Shown: positions 24,790-32,864 of the stretch, piece after piece
Numbering within the stretch: position 1 is the first letter of the stretch
How the letters are laid out: each line of letters begins with the position of its first letter
DNA from: a virus
Reading direction: 5' to 3' (one strand)
Length of the DNA: 64,000 nt
IMG/VR virus record: IMGVR_UViG_3300017917_001336
Coordinates: 62,001-126,000 of that record
Translations under genes and position numbers: made by a program
Notes under the pieces: generated by a model
Seen by the model: the letters and a program-made list of their open reading frames with translations, nothing else
What the model was told of the DNA's origin: nothing
Databases searched by the model: none

Positions 24790-26220
24790 ATGAAACAAAA
24801 TACAGATTACGGTTACGATATTCAAAAAGTATATTTAGAAATGATGCTTGCAGATGCAGCAACATTTGCTCGATGTCAAACAATTTTTGATCCTAGCTTG
24901 TTTGATAGAAAATTGCAACTAGGCGCAGAGTTTATCAATGAATATATTAAAGAACATTCAGTGATGCCAACTGAAGAGATTGTAAATGCTGCTACCAGCA
25001 TGAATTTTAAAGTTCCACACGATTTAAGAGAAGAGCACTTTGATTGGCTATTAAACGATTTTGAAACTTTTACAAGGCACAAAGGTCTTGAACGTGCTAT
25101 CCTTGAATCAGCAGACATGTTAGAAAAAGGTGAGTACGGAACTGTAGAAGAAAAAATTAAAAAAGCAGTACAAGTTGGTCTAACCAAAGACATGGGCACT
25201 GATTACTGGGCTGATCCTAGGGCCCGTCTAATGAAAATCAAAGATAAGAATGGTCAAATTAGTACAGGCTGGAAGTCAGTTGATGACAAACTATTTGGCG
25301 GAATGAATCGAGGCGAATTGAATATTTTTGCGGCAGCTTCGGGTGGCGGTAAGTCTTTGTTCCTTGCAAACTTAGGTGTTAACTGGGCAATGGCAGGATT
25401 AAATGTAATTTACTTAACACTTGAACTTAGTGAAGAACTAGTGTCAATGCGTGTTGATTCGATGATTACAGGAATTCCAACTAGAGAAATTTTTAAGAGT
25501 CTTGATGATGTAGAAATGAAAGTTAAAATGATTGGTAAAAAATCTGGTAGCTTTCAAGTCAAGTACATGCCAAGCGGTAAAACAGCAAACGATATTAGAA
25601 GTTATCTAAAAGAATATGAAATTAGAATGGGCCAAAAGTGTGATGTATTGTTAGTTGACTACTTAGACTTGTTAATGCCAATGAGTAAGAAGATTTCAGC
25701 AGAAAACTTGTTTATTAAAGACAAGTATGTCTCTGAAGAATTGCGTAACTTAGCAATGGAAAAGAATTGTATTTTTGTAACTGCGGCACAGTTAAATCGC
25801 GGAGCAGTTGAAGAAGTAGAATTTGATCATTCACACATTTCAGGTGGACTATCTAAAATCCAAACCGCAGATAATGTAATTGGTATCTTTACTAGTCGTG
25901 CAATGCGTGAACGTGGACGTTATCAAATTCAATTTATGAAAACACGTAGTTCTAGTGGTGTTGGACAAAAAATTGATTTAGAATTTAACATTGATACTTT
26001 AAGAATTACTGATCTTGAACAAGAAGATAGTTATGGCAATAGTAGCGTACAAAGTGCAGGTAGCACACTATTGGCTAGTATTAAAAATCGAGCAACCGTT
26101 GATGCCCAAACTGGAGAAATTGATCCAAACAGTTTAACACCAGTACCAAAAATTAAAGCACAAGTTGAATCGAGTAAACTAAGAGAATTACTTAACAATT
26201 TACCATCCGACGATCTTTGA
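24790..26220 (+). CDS. 41: Replicative DnaB-like helicase (gp41)
   Basis: 476 residues (T4 gp41 is 475). Hexameric 5'-3' helicase at the fork, partner of primase. The N-terminal helical domain spans about residues 1-140. In the RecA-like core, Walker A is ASGGGKS at about residues 183-190, LTLELSEELVSMRVD follows, and Walker B is CDVLLVDYLDLL near residue 282. FVTAAQLNRGAVE lies near 325 and the arginine-finger region with MKTRSSSGVG near residue 384. Primase and helicase are separated only by two small genes, unlike T4 where they are adjacent. Confidence 0.94.
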   Translation: MKQNTDYGYDIQKVYLEMMLADAATFARCQTIFDPSLFDRKLQLGAEFINEYIKEHSVMPTEEIVNAATSMNFKVPHDLREEHFDWLLNDFETFTRHKGLERAILESADMLEKGEYGTVEEKIKKAVQVGLTKDMGTDYWADPRARLMKIKDKNGQISTGWKSVDDKLFGGMNRGELNIFAAASGGGKSLFLANLGVNWAMAGLNVIYLTLELSEELVSMRVDSMITGIPTREIFKSLDDVEMKVKMIGKKSGSFQVKYMPSGKTANDIRSYLKEYEIRMGQKCDVLLVDYLDLLMPMSKKISAENLFIKDKYVSEELRNLAMEKNCIFVTAAQLNRGAVEEVEFDHSHISGGLSKIQTADNVIGIFTSRAMRERGRYQIQFMKTRSSSGVGQKIDLEFNIDTLRITDLEQEDSYGNSSVQSAGSTLLASIKNRATVDAQTGEIDPNSLTPVPKIKAQVESSKLRELLNNLPSDDL

Positions 26221-26245
26221 TTATCTGGCAGTTTATTGTAAAATT

Positions 26246-26253
26246 AATAAATA
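26246..26253 (+). promoter_or_regulatory. T4-type late promoter AATAAATA
   Basis: Late box 25 nt upstream of the ATG at 26279, just after the helicase gene. Confidence 0.6.
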
Positions 26254-26278
26254 CGCATATAACTGCTAGGAAACCGCC

Positions 26279-26722
26279 ATGGAATTGCACCACATCAAAG
26301 ATTTATCTGACCCTCTTGTTAAAGTAATTAAGGACGATCCCGTTCGCCCACACATCCCATTAGAACAAAGAATTAATGATGCTGCTGAAATTTTAATTCT
26401 TAAGGCAGGAGAAGAAATTCTTGCGGCTACTTGTATGCAGTGGTTAAAAGACATTCCTGAAGACGAACAAGATCTAGTTGAAATGGAAAAGGATAAAGAA
26501 GTAGCAGTATTCTATACTATTTGGAGTTATAAGCCAGGTGCAGGACAAGCATTGATTAAACAAGCTGCAGATTGGTTATTAAGCGAATATAAGGATATTA
26601 AAAACATTGTTACGCTAAGTCCACAAACAGAAATGGCTCGTCGTTTCCACCATAAAAACGGTGCTAAAACTCTACGAGAAAATCAAACAAGTGTTAATTA
26701 CGAATATTACTCAAAAAAGTAA
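26279..26722 (+). CDS. GNAT-like acetyltransferase-type protein
   Basis: 147 residues. The fold pattern fits a small GNAT protein: a strand-helix start, AAEILILKAGEEILAATCMQWL, then VAVFYTIWSYKPGAGQALIKQA with an acetyl-CoA loop-like PGAG-Q, and EMARRFHHKNGAKTLRENQ near the C-terminus. Relatives occur in cyanophages without known targets. It has a late box and a terminator, so it forms its own late transcript. Confidence 0.65.
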   Translation: MELHHIKDLSDPLVKVIKDDPVRPHIPLEQRINDAAEILILKAGEEILAATCMQWLKDIPEDEQDLVEMEKDKEVAVFYTIWSYKPGAGQALIKQAADWLLSEYKDIKNIVTLSPQTEMARRFHHKNGAKTLRENQTSVNYEYYSKK

Positions 26723-26741
26723 CTAGTAAATCACACAAATA

Positions 26742-26761
26742 AACCCCGAAAGGGGTTTTTC
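26742..26761 (+). terminator. Rho-independent terminator before the tail fibre gene
   Basis: AACCCC GAAA GGGGTT hairpin with a GNRA-type loop, followed by TTTCTTT. Confidence 0.9.
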
Positions 26762-26768
26762 TTTGGGC

Positions 26769-26776
26769 GATAAATA
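26769..26776 (+). promoter_or_regulatory. T4-type late promoter GATAAATA
   Basis: Late box immediately after the terminator and 27 nt before the ATG at 26804. Confidence 0.65.
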
Positions 26777-26803
26777 CAGTACCTATTCAAGGACTGTGAC
26801 CTA

Positions 26804-29569
26804 ATGAAACACGTAAGATTACCGGCGTATGACGCTTACGATTTAGATAGACTAAGCTATTCTAACGGCGAATTAGTAAATGATACAACTAATGCGATTA
26901 TCCGTTATATGGACGGAGAAACCCCTGGCGGCTTTAAAATTGCTACCCAAGACTATGTGCAGGCTAATGCTATTACACAGTCTAACTTAGATTCAGCATT
27001 AACTGTAAAATTACAACCATATGCAAAAACAACAGATTTAGCACCATACGCTCTTACAGTTGATGTAAACAATGCGATTGCTGCTATTCCAGTTTACTCA
27101 TTACCAACTGCATCTACCTCAATTAAAGGTGGTGTTAAGGTTGATGGTACAACGATTCTTATCGATGGTAATGGTGTTATTAGCGGTGCTAATCAATATG
27201 TGTTGCCAACAGCCGGTGTAGGATCAGGTGGAACAAAAGGTGGTGTTAAGGTAGACGGCACAACAATTCTTATTGATGGCAACGGTGTTATCAGTGGTGC
27301 TAACCAATATGTACTTCCTACAGCATCTACTACAGTTAAAGGTGGGGTTATTATACCTGCTGTGGGGACTAGCGGTCTTAACAACTCAGCAGGATCGATT
27401 ACACTAGCTACTGCTAGCACTACACAGTTAGGTGGTGTTAAAGTTGATGGTACAACTATTACTATCAGTAATGGAGTTATCAGCGGTAGTAATCAATACG
27501 TATTACCAACTGCAACAACATCAGTTTTAGGCGGCGTAACTGTTCCTGCAACAGCTAACTCAGGTTTAACAAATACATCAGGTGCAATACGTATTGCAAC
27601 AGCTAGTACAAACCAAATTGGTGGTGTTAAAGTAGACGGTGTTACAATTACTATTAACGGTTCTGGTGTTATTTCTGCTAACATTACAGGTGCAATTATT
27701 TTCCAAGGCGGTTGGGATGCTAGTCTTAACAGTCCAACCCTAAACAACTCTAGTGGTGCATTTAACGTAAACGGTTATGAATTTGTTACAACTGTAGCTG
27801 GTACAGTAAACTTTGGTGCAGGTAACGTAACATTTGCTGTTGGTGATAACGTAATTTATGATGGTACTAAATGGGTTAAAGTTCCTATTGGTTCAAGTGC
27901 TGGACAAACTAATAGTATATTAACAGTTAACAACTCAGGCACAGGTGATGCAAGTGGTACAACTTTTAATGGTTCTTCTCCTATAACAATCAGTTACAAC
28001 TCAGTAGGAGCAAGTCCGTTAGCTGGAAGTAGTAGTTTAACAACTGTAGGCACAATAACATCTGGTACATGGAGCGGCAATATTATTAGCCCAACTTACG
28101 GCGGTACTGGGATTAACAATGGCTCTTATACATTAACAATTACAGGCGCCAACAGAACATTAGATCAAAACGTATCGTCAGGTTCTAGCCCATCATTTGA
28201 CGGAACAAACTTTTCTGGAACTGCATCAAGTTTATCAGTAGGGTCAGCTTCAAATGCAACATCAGCAACATCAGCAGGTAAGTCAACAAACATTGCTGGT
28301 GGTACTGCTAATAGAATTCCTTATCAAACTGCTGCAGATACAACAAGTTTTATTGCTGCACCTGCAGACGGTACATTCCTTAATTATACTACAGCAGGTG
28401 GACTAGCATGGACTAGTACAATAGCGGCTACTACTGCAACAAACGTAAGTGGTGGTGCAGCCAACAGAATTGTATATCAAACAGGTGCTAGTACTACAGG
28501 ATTTATAGCTGCGCCAGCAAGTACCAACACATACTTACAATGGAACGGAACAGCGTTTGTGTTTGCCGCAGTTTCTGGTGCAACTGGTGGTACAGTAACA
28601 TCTGTTAGTGGTACTGGTACAGTTAGCGGTATAACATTATCAGGTACTGTAACATCTACTGGTAACTTAACATTAGGCGGCTCTTTAAGTTTAGTAAGCC
28701 CTCCTGCAATTGGTTCAACAACACCAAACACCGGTGCATTTACTATCCTTACAGTTAACTCAGCTTCAACTTCAGCAGTTACACTAAGCCCAACAGGAAC
28801 TGGTACAGTAACTATAAACCCAACAACTGCTGGTACAATTAATAACATGAGTATTGGTGCTACAACAGCATCAACTGGACGCTTTACAACAATTACGTCA
28901 ACTGTTACTACTGGTACTGCTCCATTTACTGTTGCTTCAAGCACTAACGTGGCTAACTTAAATGCTAGTTCGTTAAACGGTGCAACTTTTGCAAGCCCCG
29001 GACAAATCGGTTCAGTTACTGCATCGTCAGGAAGATTTACTACTATTGAATCAACAGTAACAACAGGTACTGCACCATTTACAGTAGCGTCTACAACTAA
29101 CGTGGTCAACTTAAACGCTAGTTCACTGAATGGTGCAACGTTTGCAAGTCCAGGATCAATTGGTAGTAGCGTAGCAGGCAGTGGTGCATTTACTACTGTA
29201 ACTGCTACAACAAGCGTTAAGGCCAGTGGTAGTGGTGGTGTTGGTTATAACACAGGTGCTGCCGCAGGTGGTACTGTAACACAGTTAGTTTCACGTACAA
29301 CAGGTGTTACCCTTAACAAAATTACTGGACAAATTACTTTGTTTACAGCAGCTGGTGATAACACTCAATGGTTAACATTTACAGTTACTAATAGTACTGT
29401 AGTCGCAACTGACGTTGTTATTGTTACTGGAGATACTGCTACTAACAAATATATTGCCAACGTGTCTAATGTAACTGCAGGATCGTTTGATATTACTTAC
29501 TTCTCTTTTGGTACAGCTATTGATGCACCAACATTTAACTTTGCTGTAATCAAAGGATCAAATAACTAA
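26804..29569 (+). CDS. Tail fibre-like protein with internal repeats
   Basis: 921 residues, rich in Thr, Ser, Gly, Asn and Val with almost no Cys. The N-terminal 100 residues (LPAYDAYDLDRLSYSNGELVN) look like an attachment domain. Residues about 100-300 hold repeats of the form KGGVKVDGTTI followed by NGVISG-NQYVLPTA. Residues about 400-830 hold repeats such as GGTANRIPYQTAADTTSFI and TTGTAPFTVAS with NVVNLNASSLNGATFASPG. Such repeats are typical of trimeric beta-structured host-recognition fibres. No C-terminal chaperone peptidase motif is visible. The next gene converges and overlaps its stop by 4 bp. Confidence 0.8.
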   Translation: MKHVRLPAYDAYDLDRLSYSNGELVNDTTNAIIRYMDGETPGGFKIATQDYVQANAITQSNLDSALTVKLQPYAKTTDLAPYALTVDVNNAIAAIPVYSLPTASTSIKGGVKVDGTTILIDGNGVISGANQYVLPTAGVGSGGTKGGVKVDGTTILIDGNGVISGANQYVLPTASTTVKGGVIIPAVGTSGLNNSAGSITLATASTTQLGGVKVDGTTITISNGVISGSNQYVLPTATTSVLGGVTVPATANSGLTNTSGAIRIATASTNQIGGVKVDGVTITINGSGVISANITGAIIFQGGWDASLNSPTLNNSSGAFNVNGYEFVTTVAGTVNFGAGNVTFAVGDNVIYDGTKWVKVPIGSSAGQTNSILTVNNSGTGDASGTTFNGSSPITISYNSVGASPLAGSSSLTTVGTITSGTWSGNIISPTYGGTGINNGSYTLTITGANRTLDQNVSSGSSPSFDGTNFSGTASSLSVGSASNATSATSAGKSTNIAGGTANRIPYQTAADTTSFIAAPADGTFLNYTTAGGLAWTSTIAATTATNVSGGAANRIVYQTGASTTGFIAAPASTNTYLQWNGTAFVFAAVSGATGGTVTSVSGTGTVSGITLSGTVTSTGNLTLGGSLSLVSPPAIGSTTPNTGAFTILTVNSASTSAVTLSPTGTGTVTINPTTAGTINNMSIGATTASTGRFTTITSTVTTGTAPFTVASSTNVANLNASSLNGATFASPGQIGSVTASSGRFTTIESTVTTGTAPFTVASTTNVVNLNASSLNGATFASPGSIGSSVAGSGAFTTVTATTSVKASGSGGVGYNTGAAAGGTVTQLVSRTTGVTLNKITGQITLFTAAGDNTQWLTFTVTNSTVVATDVVIVTGDTATNKYIANVSNVTAGSFDITYFSFGTAIDAPTFNFAVIKGSNN

Positions 29570-31569
29570 ACGCCAGCTAACTTACGCACACGAGTTAGCT
29601 CTGCGCTTTCTTTAAATCCGTCTATAGTATTTGATGCACTTGCCGGGGTATTAAAGTTTTGTGTTGGCGATTGCGGAGGAGTAGTTCCGTATGCATGGTC
29701 TACTAGCATGTCAATAAACTGTTCAACAGTATTGCCAAATGCCTTGTTAGCCGCCACTGCAGCCGCAAAACCTGTACCAGCACCGATGATAGCCGCCGGA
29801 ATAACACCTATAACAGTTGGACTGGCCACAGTACCTGCCAAGGCCGCGCCAAATATAGCAGCCACAATCTCAAGACCAAAACGTGCAATAGGTTGTGCAA
29901 TAATCTTAGTAACTTCAGCACGATACTGATCCTGTGTCATCTTCTTAGGATCAAGTGCTTGATACTTGGCAACAGCATCGCTTACTTCAACGTAAATTGA
30001 ATAACCTAACAACAACCAACCACCTGCTTTAAATGCAGCACCAGTAGCGGCTTTGGCATTTGTTACAGCAGTCTTAGGTGCTTGTGCTACTTTAGCGGCA
30101 AACTCATCAGCGGCTAAATCTAAACGTGTGGTGCCAATTTTAACCGAGTTCCAAGTATTTGGTAATAAACTTTTTTGAATACTGTCTTGTGGAATGCCTG
30201 TTAAGAATGCACGGAATCGAGCACTCCAAGATGCTTTACCAGCGGCACTGGATAAATCAACTGGACTGGTTTGTTGTTGGCTAACAAACTTAACAGCTTT
30301 GTTAAACAGTTTACGAAACTCTGGATCTTTAAGTGCAGAACTAAGTGCTTCCTTTTGAAACTCGGGCGCACTAGTTTTTAAACTACTACGCAAAAAATTT
30401 CTAAATTCTTTGTCCGCTACTTCACCATTGGGAAATGACTTGGGCATTTTGTTAGGGTCAACAAACTCAGCAGTAATGTTTTGATCCAAGAAGCTTTTTT
30501 CAATCATAGCAACAATTTGCTCGTTAGACATCTTGGGTTTAACATCCCGGGCCATTTGTTCCACGGCTTGTTGTAATCGTGAGTTAAGTTCTACAGGGTC
30601 ACGCCAATAAGCATCACCATGATAGTCTGTGGGTATCTTAGGATTAGCTGGCGCCGCACCGGTCTTTAAACGATCACGTAACACAGCCATTTCTTGACGA
30701 TGTGCTGTTAGTCGTTCGCTAGCTGACTTAATAGCAGCTTGATCACCACTGCGAGTAGCGGCAGTTAGTGTTTTTTGTAATTCAGGTTCTTGTTTGACTA
30801 ATTCAGCTAAACGATCGCGATTTTCTACAGCTTGTCGTAAAAATGAGTTAGGAATAGTCTTAGGATCAGTACCCGGAGGAATAGCATCTAGTTGGGCCTT
30901 AAACTTAGCACGGTCGGCGTTTGCATTAACTCGACGCTGTGTGTCAGCCATGCTCATACCTTGTAGTGCGTTATAATGGTGATTTAATTCGTGAGCAATA
31001 GTAGAACGCATACCCTTTAAATCACTAGTAACACGATTGGTAACCCAAAGTCTGTTTGCACGTGGCCCCGGAGAATTAATATTCATGTTGCCCGTGATAG
31101 TTTCTGTGGGTATGTTAATTTGTAGTTTATGCCCTTGCTTTTCTAACCAACTAGCCATGCGGGGATCTTGGCGGAAATCACCCATGCTTGGGCGAGCATT
31201 AGCCTTGTCTGATCGGGCCAAGTCCCAGGGATCAGCAACCTTTGGATTATACTGATAGCCCGTCTTAGGATCAGCAAACCATGTACTAGCACTAGCACGG
31301 GGCATGTCAATAGTATATCCCCCATCGGGTAACTGTTTAAACTTAGCCATGGGCTCAAAGTTAACTTGCCCAGACTGCGCTAATATCTGAACTTGTGGAC
31401 TTTTAAAATCTGCAGGATTAATACCCATGTCTGTTAAATTAACACGAGACCCGTCTTTGACTTTACCGGGGTTGGCATTTAAGTAGTCAATGATCTTTTG
31501 ACTAATTAGTGATAGTTCCTGTTGTGCAACAGCATCTTCTTGTACTAATTGAATATATTCGCGGAGCAT
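29566..31569 (-). CDS. Large candidate internal (ejected) protein with HEXXH metallopeptidase motif
   Basis: 667 residues. N-terminus MLREYIQLVQEDAV resembles capsid-targeting sequences with a possible prohead protease site after VQE. Near residue 190, STIAHELNHHYNAL contains HELNH, an exact HEXXH zinc-peptidase motif. Helical, charged regions follow. Near residues 560-620 a hydrophobic stretch (EIVAAIFGAALAGTVAS, then GVIPAAIIGAGTGFAAAVAA) could insert in a membrane. A late-type box GGTAAATA lies just upstream. I infer a capsid-packaged protein delivered into the host, with protease activity possible. Confidence 0.65.
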   Translation of the reverse strand: MLREYIQLVQEDAVAQQELSLISQKIIDYLNANPGKVKDGSRVNLTDMGINPADFKSPQVQILAQSGQVNFEPMAKFKQLPDGGYTIDMPRASASTWFADPKTGYQYNPKVADPWDLARSDKANARPSMGDFRQDPRMASWLEKQGHKLQINIPTETITGNMNINSPGPRANRLWVTNRVTSDLKGMRSTIAHELNHHYNALQGMSMADTQRRVNANADRAKFKAQLDAIPPGTDPKTIPNSFLRQAVENRDRLAELVKQEPELQKTLTAATRSGDQAAIKSASERLTAHRQEMAVLRDRLKTGAAPANPKIPTDYHGDAYWRDPVELNSRLQQAVEQMARDVKPKMSNEQIVAMIEKSFLDQNITAEFVDPNKMPKSFPNGEVADKEFRNFLRSSLKTSAPEFQKEALSSALKDPEFRKLFNKAVKFVSQQQTSPVDLSSAAGKASWSARFRAFLTGIPQDSIQKSLLPNTWNSVKIGTTRLDLAADEFAAKVAQAPKTAVTNAKAATGAAFKAGGWLLLGYSIYVEVSDAVAKYQALDPKKMTQDQYRAEVTKIIAQPIARFGLEIVAAIFGAALAGTVASPTVIGVIPAAIIGAGTGFAAAVAANKAFGNTVEQFIDMLVDHAYGTTPPQSPTQNFNTPASASNTIDGFKESAELTRVRKLAGV

Positions 31570-31574
31570 GATAG

Positions 31575-31582
31575 TATTTACC
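31575..31582 (-). promoter_or_regulatory. Late-type promoter GGTAAATA on the - strand
   Basis: Box read on the - strand 5 nt upstream of the ATG at 31569. Confidence 0.55.
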
Positions 31583-31584
31583 GC

Positions 31585-31591
31585 GCGAAGC
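31585..31591. repeat. GCGAAGC mini-hairpin, copy 1
   Basis: First of three GCGAAGC words in the divergent intergenic region 31570-31701. The single-stranded DNA heptamer GCGAAGC is known to form an unusually stable hairpin with a GAA loop. Confidence 0.6.
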
Positions 31592-31613
31592 GGCAGCGCA
31601 GATTTTAAGAAGC

Positions 31614-31620
31614 GCGAAGC
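31614..31620. repeat. GCGAAGC mini-hairpin, copy 2
   Basis: Second copy, extended to CGCGAAGCG; a nearby GCGC pair could lengthen the structure. Confidence 0.6.
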
Positions 31621-31640
31621 GTTAGCGCAAAAAAATAACC

Positions 31641-31647
31641 GCGAAGC
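31641..31647. repeat. GCGAAGC mini-hairpin, copy 3
   Basis: Third copy, extended to CCGCGAAGCGG (4-bp stem, GAA loop). The region is much richer in GC than the surrounding phage DNA. Confidence 0.6.
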
Positions 31648-31688
31648 GGCAACGGTAAACGCGATACCGAGCGTTCTGTTGGCTGTGC

Positions 31689-31696
31689 CATAAATA
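31689..31696 (+). promoter_or_regulatory. Late promoter CATAAATA
   Basis: Late box 5 nt upstream of the ATG at 31702. Confidence 0.6.
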
Positions 31697-31701
31697 ATTA
31701 T

Positions 31702-32133
31702 ATGTTAAACATGACTGCAATCAACGGTTTCCGCAGCATCTTAGCTGACACTTGCACCCGCCATGGTTGGCAAGCACCCGAAACTGTACTAGACTACTCT
31801 GTTAAGATTCTAGCTGACAAGCTGGATAAAAATCCATGGCAACCTGAGCCTAGCTACGCAGAACGCTATATGACCCTTAAAAGCATCACAGAAGCTATAG
31901 AATTGGGCAATACTTGTTGGTTCACTAGGGCTGTATTTCCAGAGCTAATGCAGCGTAGAGGTTTAAGCAGCCGTTACTTTGTAGATATGGGTCAAGGATG
32001 CTATAGTATGGTTCTTAAGCATAATCCGCACCCAGCTATATCTATACTAAACAAACACTTTGAGTTTACAGCTGAAATAGCATATACAGCAGTACGCCAC
32101 TTTAACAGTCAGCGTGAAATGTGGGATTTATAA
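31702..32133 (+). CDS. Unknown late protein
   Basis: 143 residues; start at ATG 31702 or the in-frame ATG at 31711. Mixed helical protein with several Cys, His and aromatic residues (DTCTRHGWQAPETVLDYSVK, then VFPELMQRRGLSSRYFVDMG). No family recognised. The late box suggests late expression, and its stop overlaps the convergent gene by 6 bp. Confidence 0.6.
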   Translation: MLNMTAINGFRSILADTCTRHGWQAPETVLDYSVKILADKLDKNPWQPEPSYAERYMTLKSITEAIELGNTCWFTRAVFPELMQRRGLSSRYFVDMGQGCYSMVLKHNPHPAISILNKHFEFTAEIAYTAVRHFNSQREMWDL

Positions 32134-32340
32134 GGGCAAACCTGTAGCTAAGTCTAGTGCGGGATCTACATGTTCTACACTAGAACCAAAACGTATAATA
32201 AACTCTGTTAGTAACGGACCTTCTGGGATCCAAAAACGTGTACGATTTAAGTGCATTTCACTGGCTATACTATGACTCTTGATATAGTTGATAACGTGTA
32301 CAAAGTTTGGATTTTGGGTTAGAATATAATAGTGTCTCAT
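32128..32340 (-). CDS. Small protein, function unknown
   Basis: 70 residues (RHYYILTQNPNFVHVINYI, FWIPEGPLLTEFIIRFG). The start overlaps the upstream stop by ATGA, so it is coupled to the 43-residue gene before it. Convergent with the late gene ending at 32133. Confidence 0.6.
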   Translation of the reverse strand: MRHYYILTQNPNFVHVINYIKSHSIASEMHLNRTRFWIPEGPLLTEFIIRFGSSVEHVDPALDLATGLPL

Positions 32341-32468
32341 GCTAGAATATTTACTTGTGTGCCCTTGGGACGAGTATTATTATAGAGCCACATGTGATAA
32401 CGATGTAGTGTATTGTAGCTAGTACGATTAGGCGGGGATTGTTTTAAGTATTGAGCAGTTGTCCACAT
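32337..32468 (-). CDS. 43-residue protein with the shared early-gene Shine-Dalgarno
   Basis: 43 residues, aromatic and basic (MWTTAQYLKQSPPNRTSYN, then LHRYHMWLYNNTRPKG). The exact leader AAGGAGCGAAACTATG is the same module found before the early - strand genes, which argues for a real gene. No TTGACA/TATAAT is seen upstream; a TTAAATA sequence lies 20 nt before the leader and may be the promoter. Confidence 0.62.
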   Translation of the reverse strand: MWTTAQYLKQSPPNRTSYNTLHRYHMWLYNNTRPKGTQVNILA

Positions 32469-32496
32469 AGTTTCGCTCCTTGTGACAACGTATTTA

Positions 32497-32718
32497 ATGA
32501 TATTTGACTATTGCCCAGAATGGGTCCTGCAGGATAAAAAAATAGCCGCGCAAAAAATTATAGGGAAGTACTTACAGATTCATGATGGTGATTTTGAGTC
32601 TATATGGGGTGTTTTTTTAGGTTGCGCTGTTGCAAAAATGCCACACATTTTATATTATATACCCCGACCCCCCATAAACCGAACCGAGCCCCACCGACCA
32701 CCGAGAGGCCGAACCTGA
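32497..32718 (+). CDS. Doubtful small frame
   Basis: 73 codons from ATG 32497. The first 50 residues look protein-like (MIFDYCPEWVLQDKKIAAQK), but the rest is a Pro and Arg-rich read of a C-rich tract, and no ribosome binding site is seen. It may be a decayed or wrongly extended gene. Confidence 0.22.
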   Translation: MIFDYCPEWVLQDKKIAAQKIIGKYLQIHDGDFESIWGVFLGCAVAKMPHILYYIPRPPINRTEPHRPPRGRT

Positions 32719-32722
32719 GACC

Positions 32723-32771
32723 AAAAAAAACCCCTAGGATACCGGGAGCGAATCGGGTTTATACCTAGGGG
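32723..32771 (-). terminator. Early-operon terminator with anti-Shine-Dalgarno loop
   Basis: Read on the - strand: CCCCTAGG, a 25-nt interior, CCTAGGGG, then eight T. The interior contains CGATTCGCTCCCGGTA, whose TTCGCTCC is the exact complement of the GGAGCGAA Shine-Dalgarno shared by the early genes. Confidence 0.85.
32740..32755. repeat. 16-bp direct repeat, copy 1
   Basis: TACCGGGAGCGAATCG on the + strand, identical to 32816-32831 and lying in the loop of the terminator hairpin. Confidence 0.9.
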
Positions 32772-32808
32772 CACTACAAAGGCCGTTGCCTCGTTGGCGT
32801 CGACCGCT

Positions 32809-32841
32809 GACAGCTTACCGGGAGCGAATCGTTGGGCTGTC
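32809..32841 (-). ncRNA. Second hairpin exposing the same anti-Shine-Dalgarno sequence
   Basis: Read on the - strand: GACAGC, 21-nt loop, GCTGTC. The loop holds the same 16 nt as the terminator loop (CGATTCGCTCCCGGTA). Two copies in adjacent hairpins of one 3' untranslated region suggest a small regulatory RNA; transcription and processing are not shown by sequence alone. Confidence 0.5.
32816..32831. repeat. 16-bp direct repeat, copy 2
   Basis: Identical to 32740-32755, in the loop of the second hairpin. Confidence 0.9.
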
Positions 32842-32864
32842 TACTACAGTATGCACTACAGCTC

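Larger units (their letters stand above)
32469..32864. other. Intergenic stretch with early-operon 3' hairpins
   Basis: 396 bp with no convincing gene. It holds a doubtful + strand frame (32497-32718), a C-rich tract at 32661-32720 (G-rich on the - strand), and the two - strand hairpins that end the early transcripts, described separately. Confidence 0.6.

Noticed and set aside
27100-27650. Possible CRISPR-like array from regularly repeated words
   Set aside because: The repeats are in frame, vary at synonymous positions and encode fibre modules; there are no spacers of constant length.
28477-29109. 210-codon open frame on the - strand
   Set aside because: Antisense to the tail fibre repeats; Val, Pro and Ala-rich translation mirrors the repetitive + strand codons.
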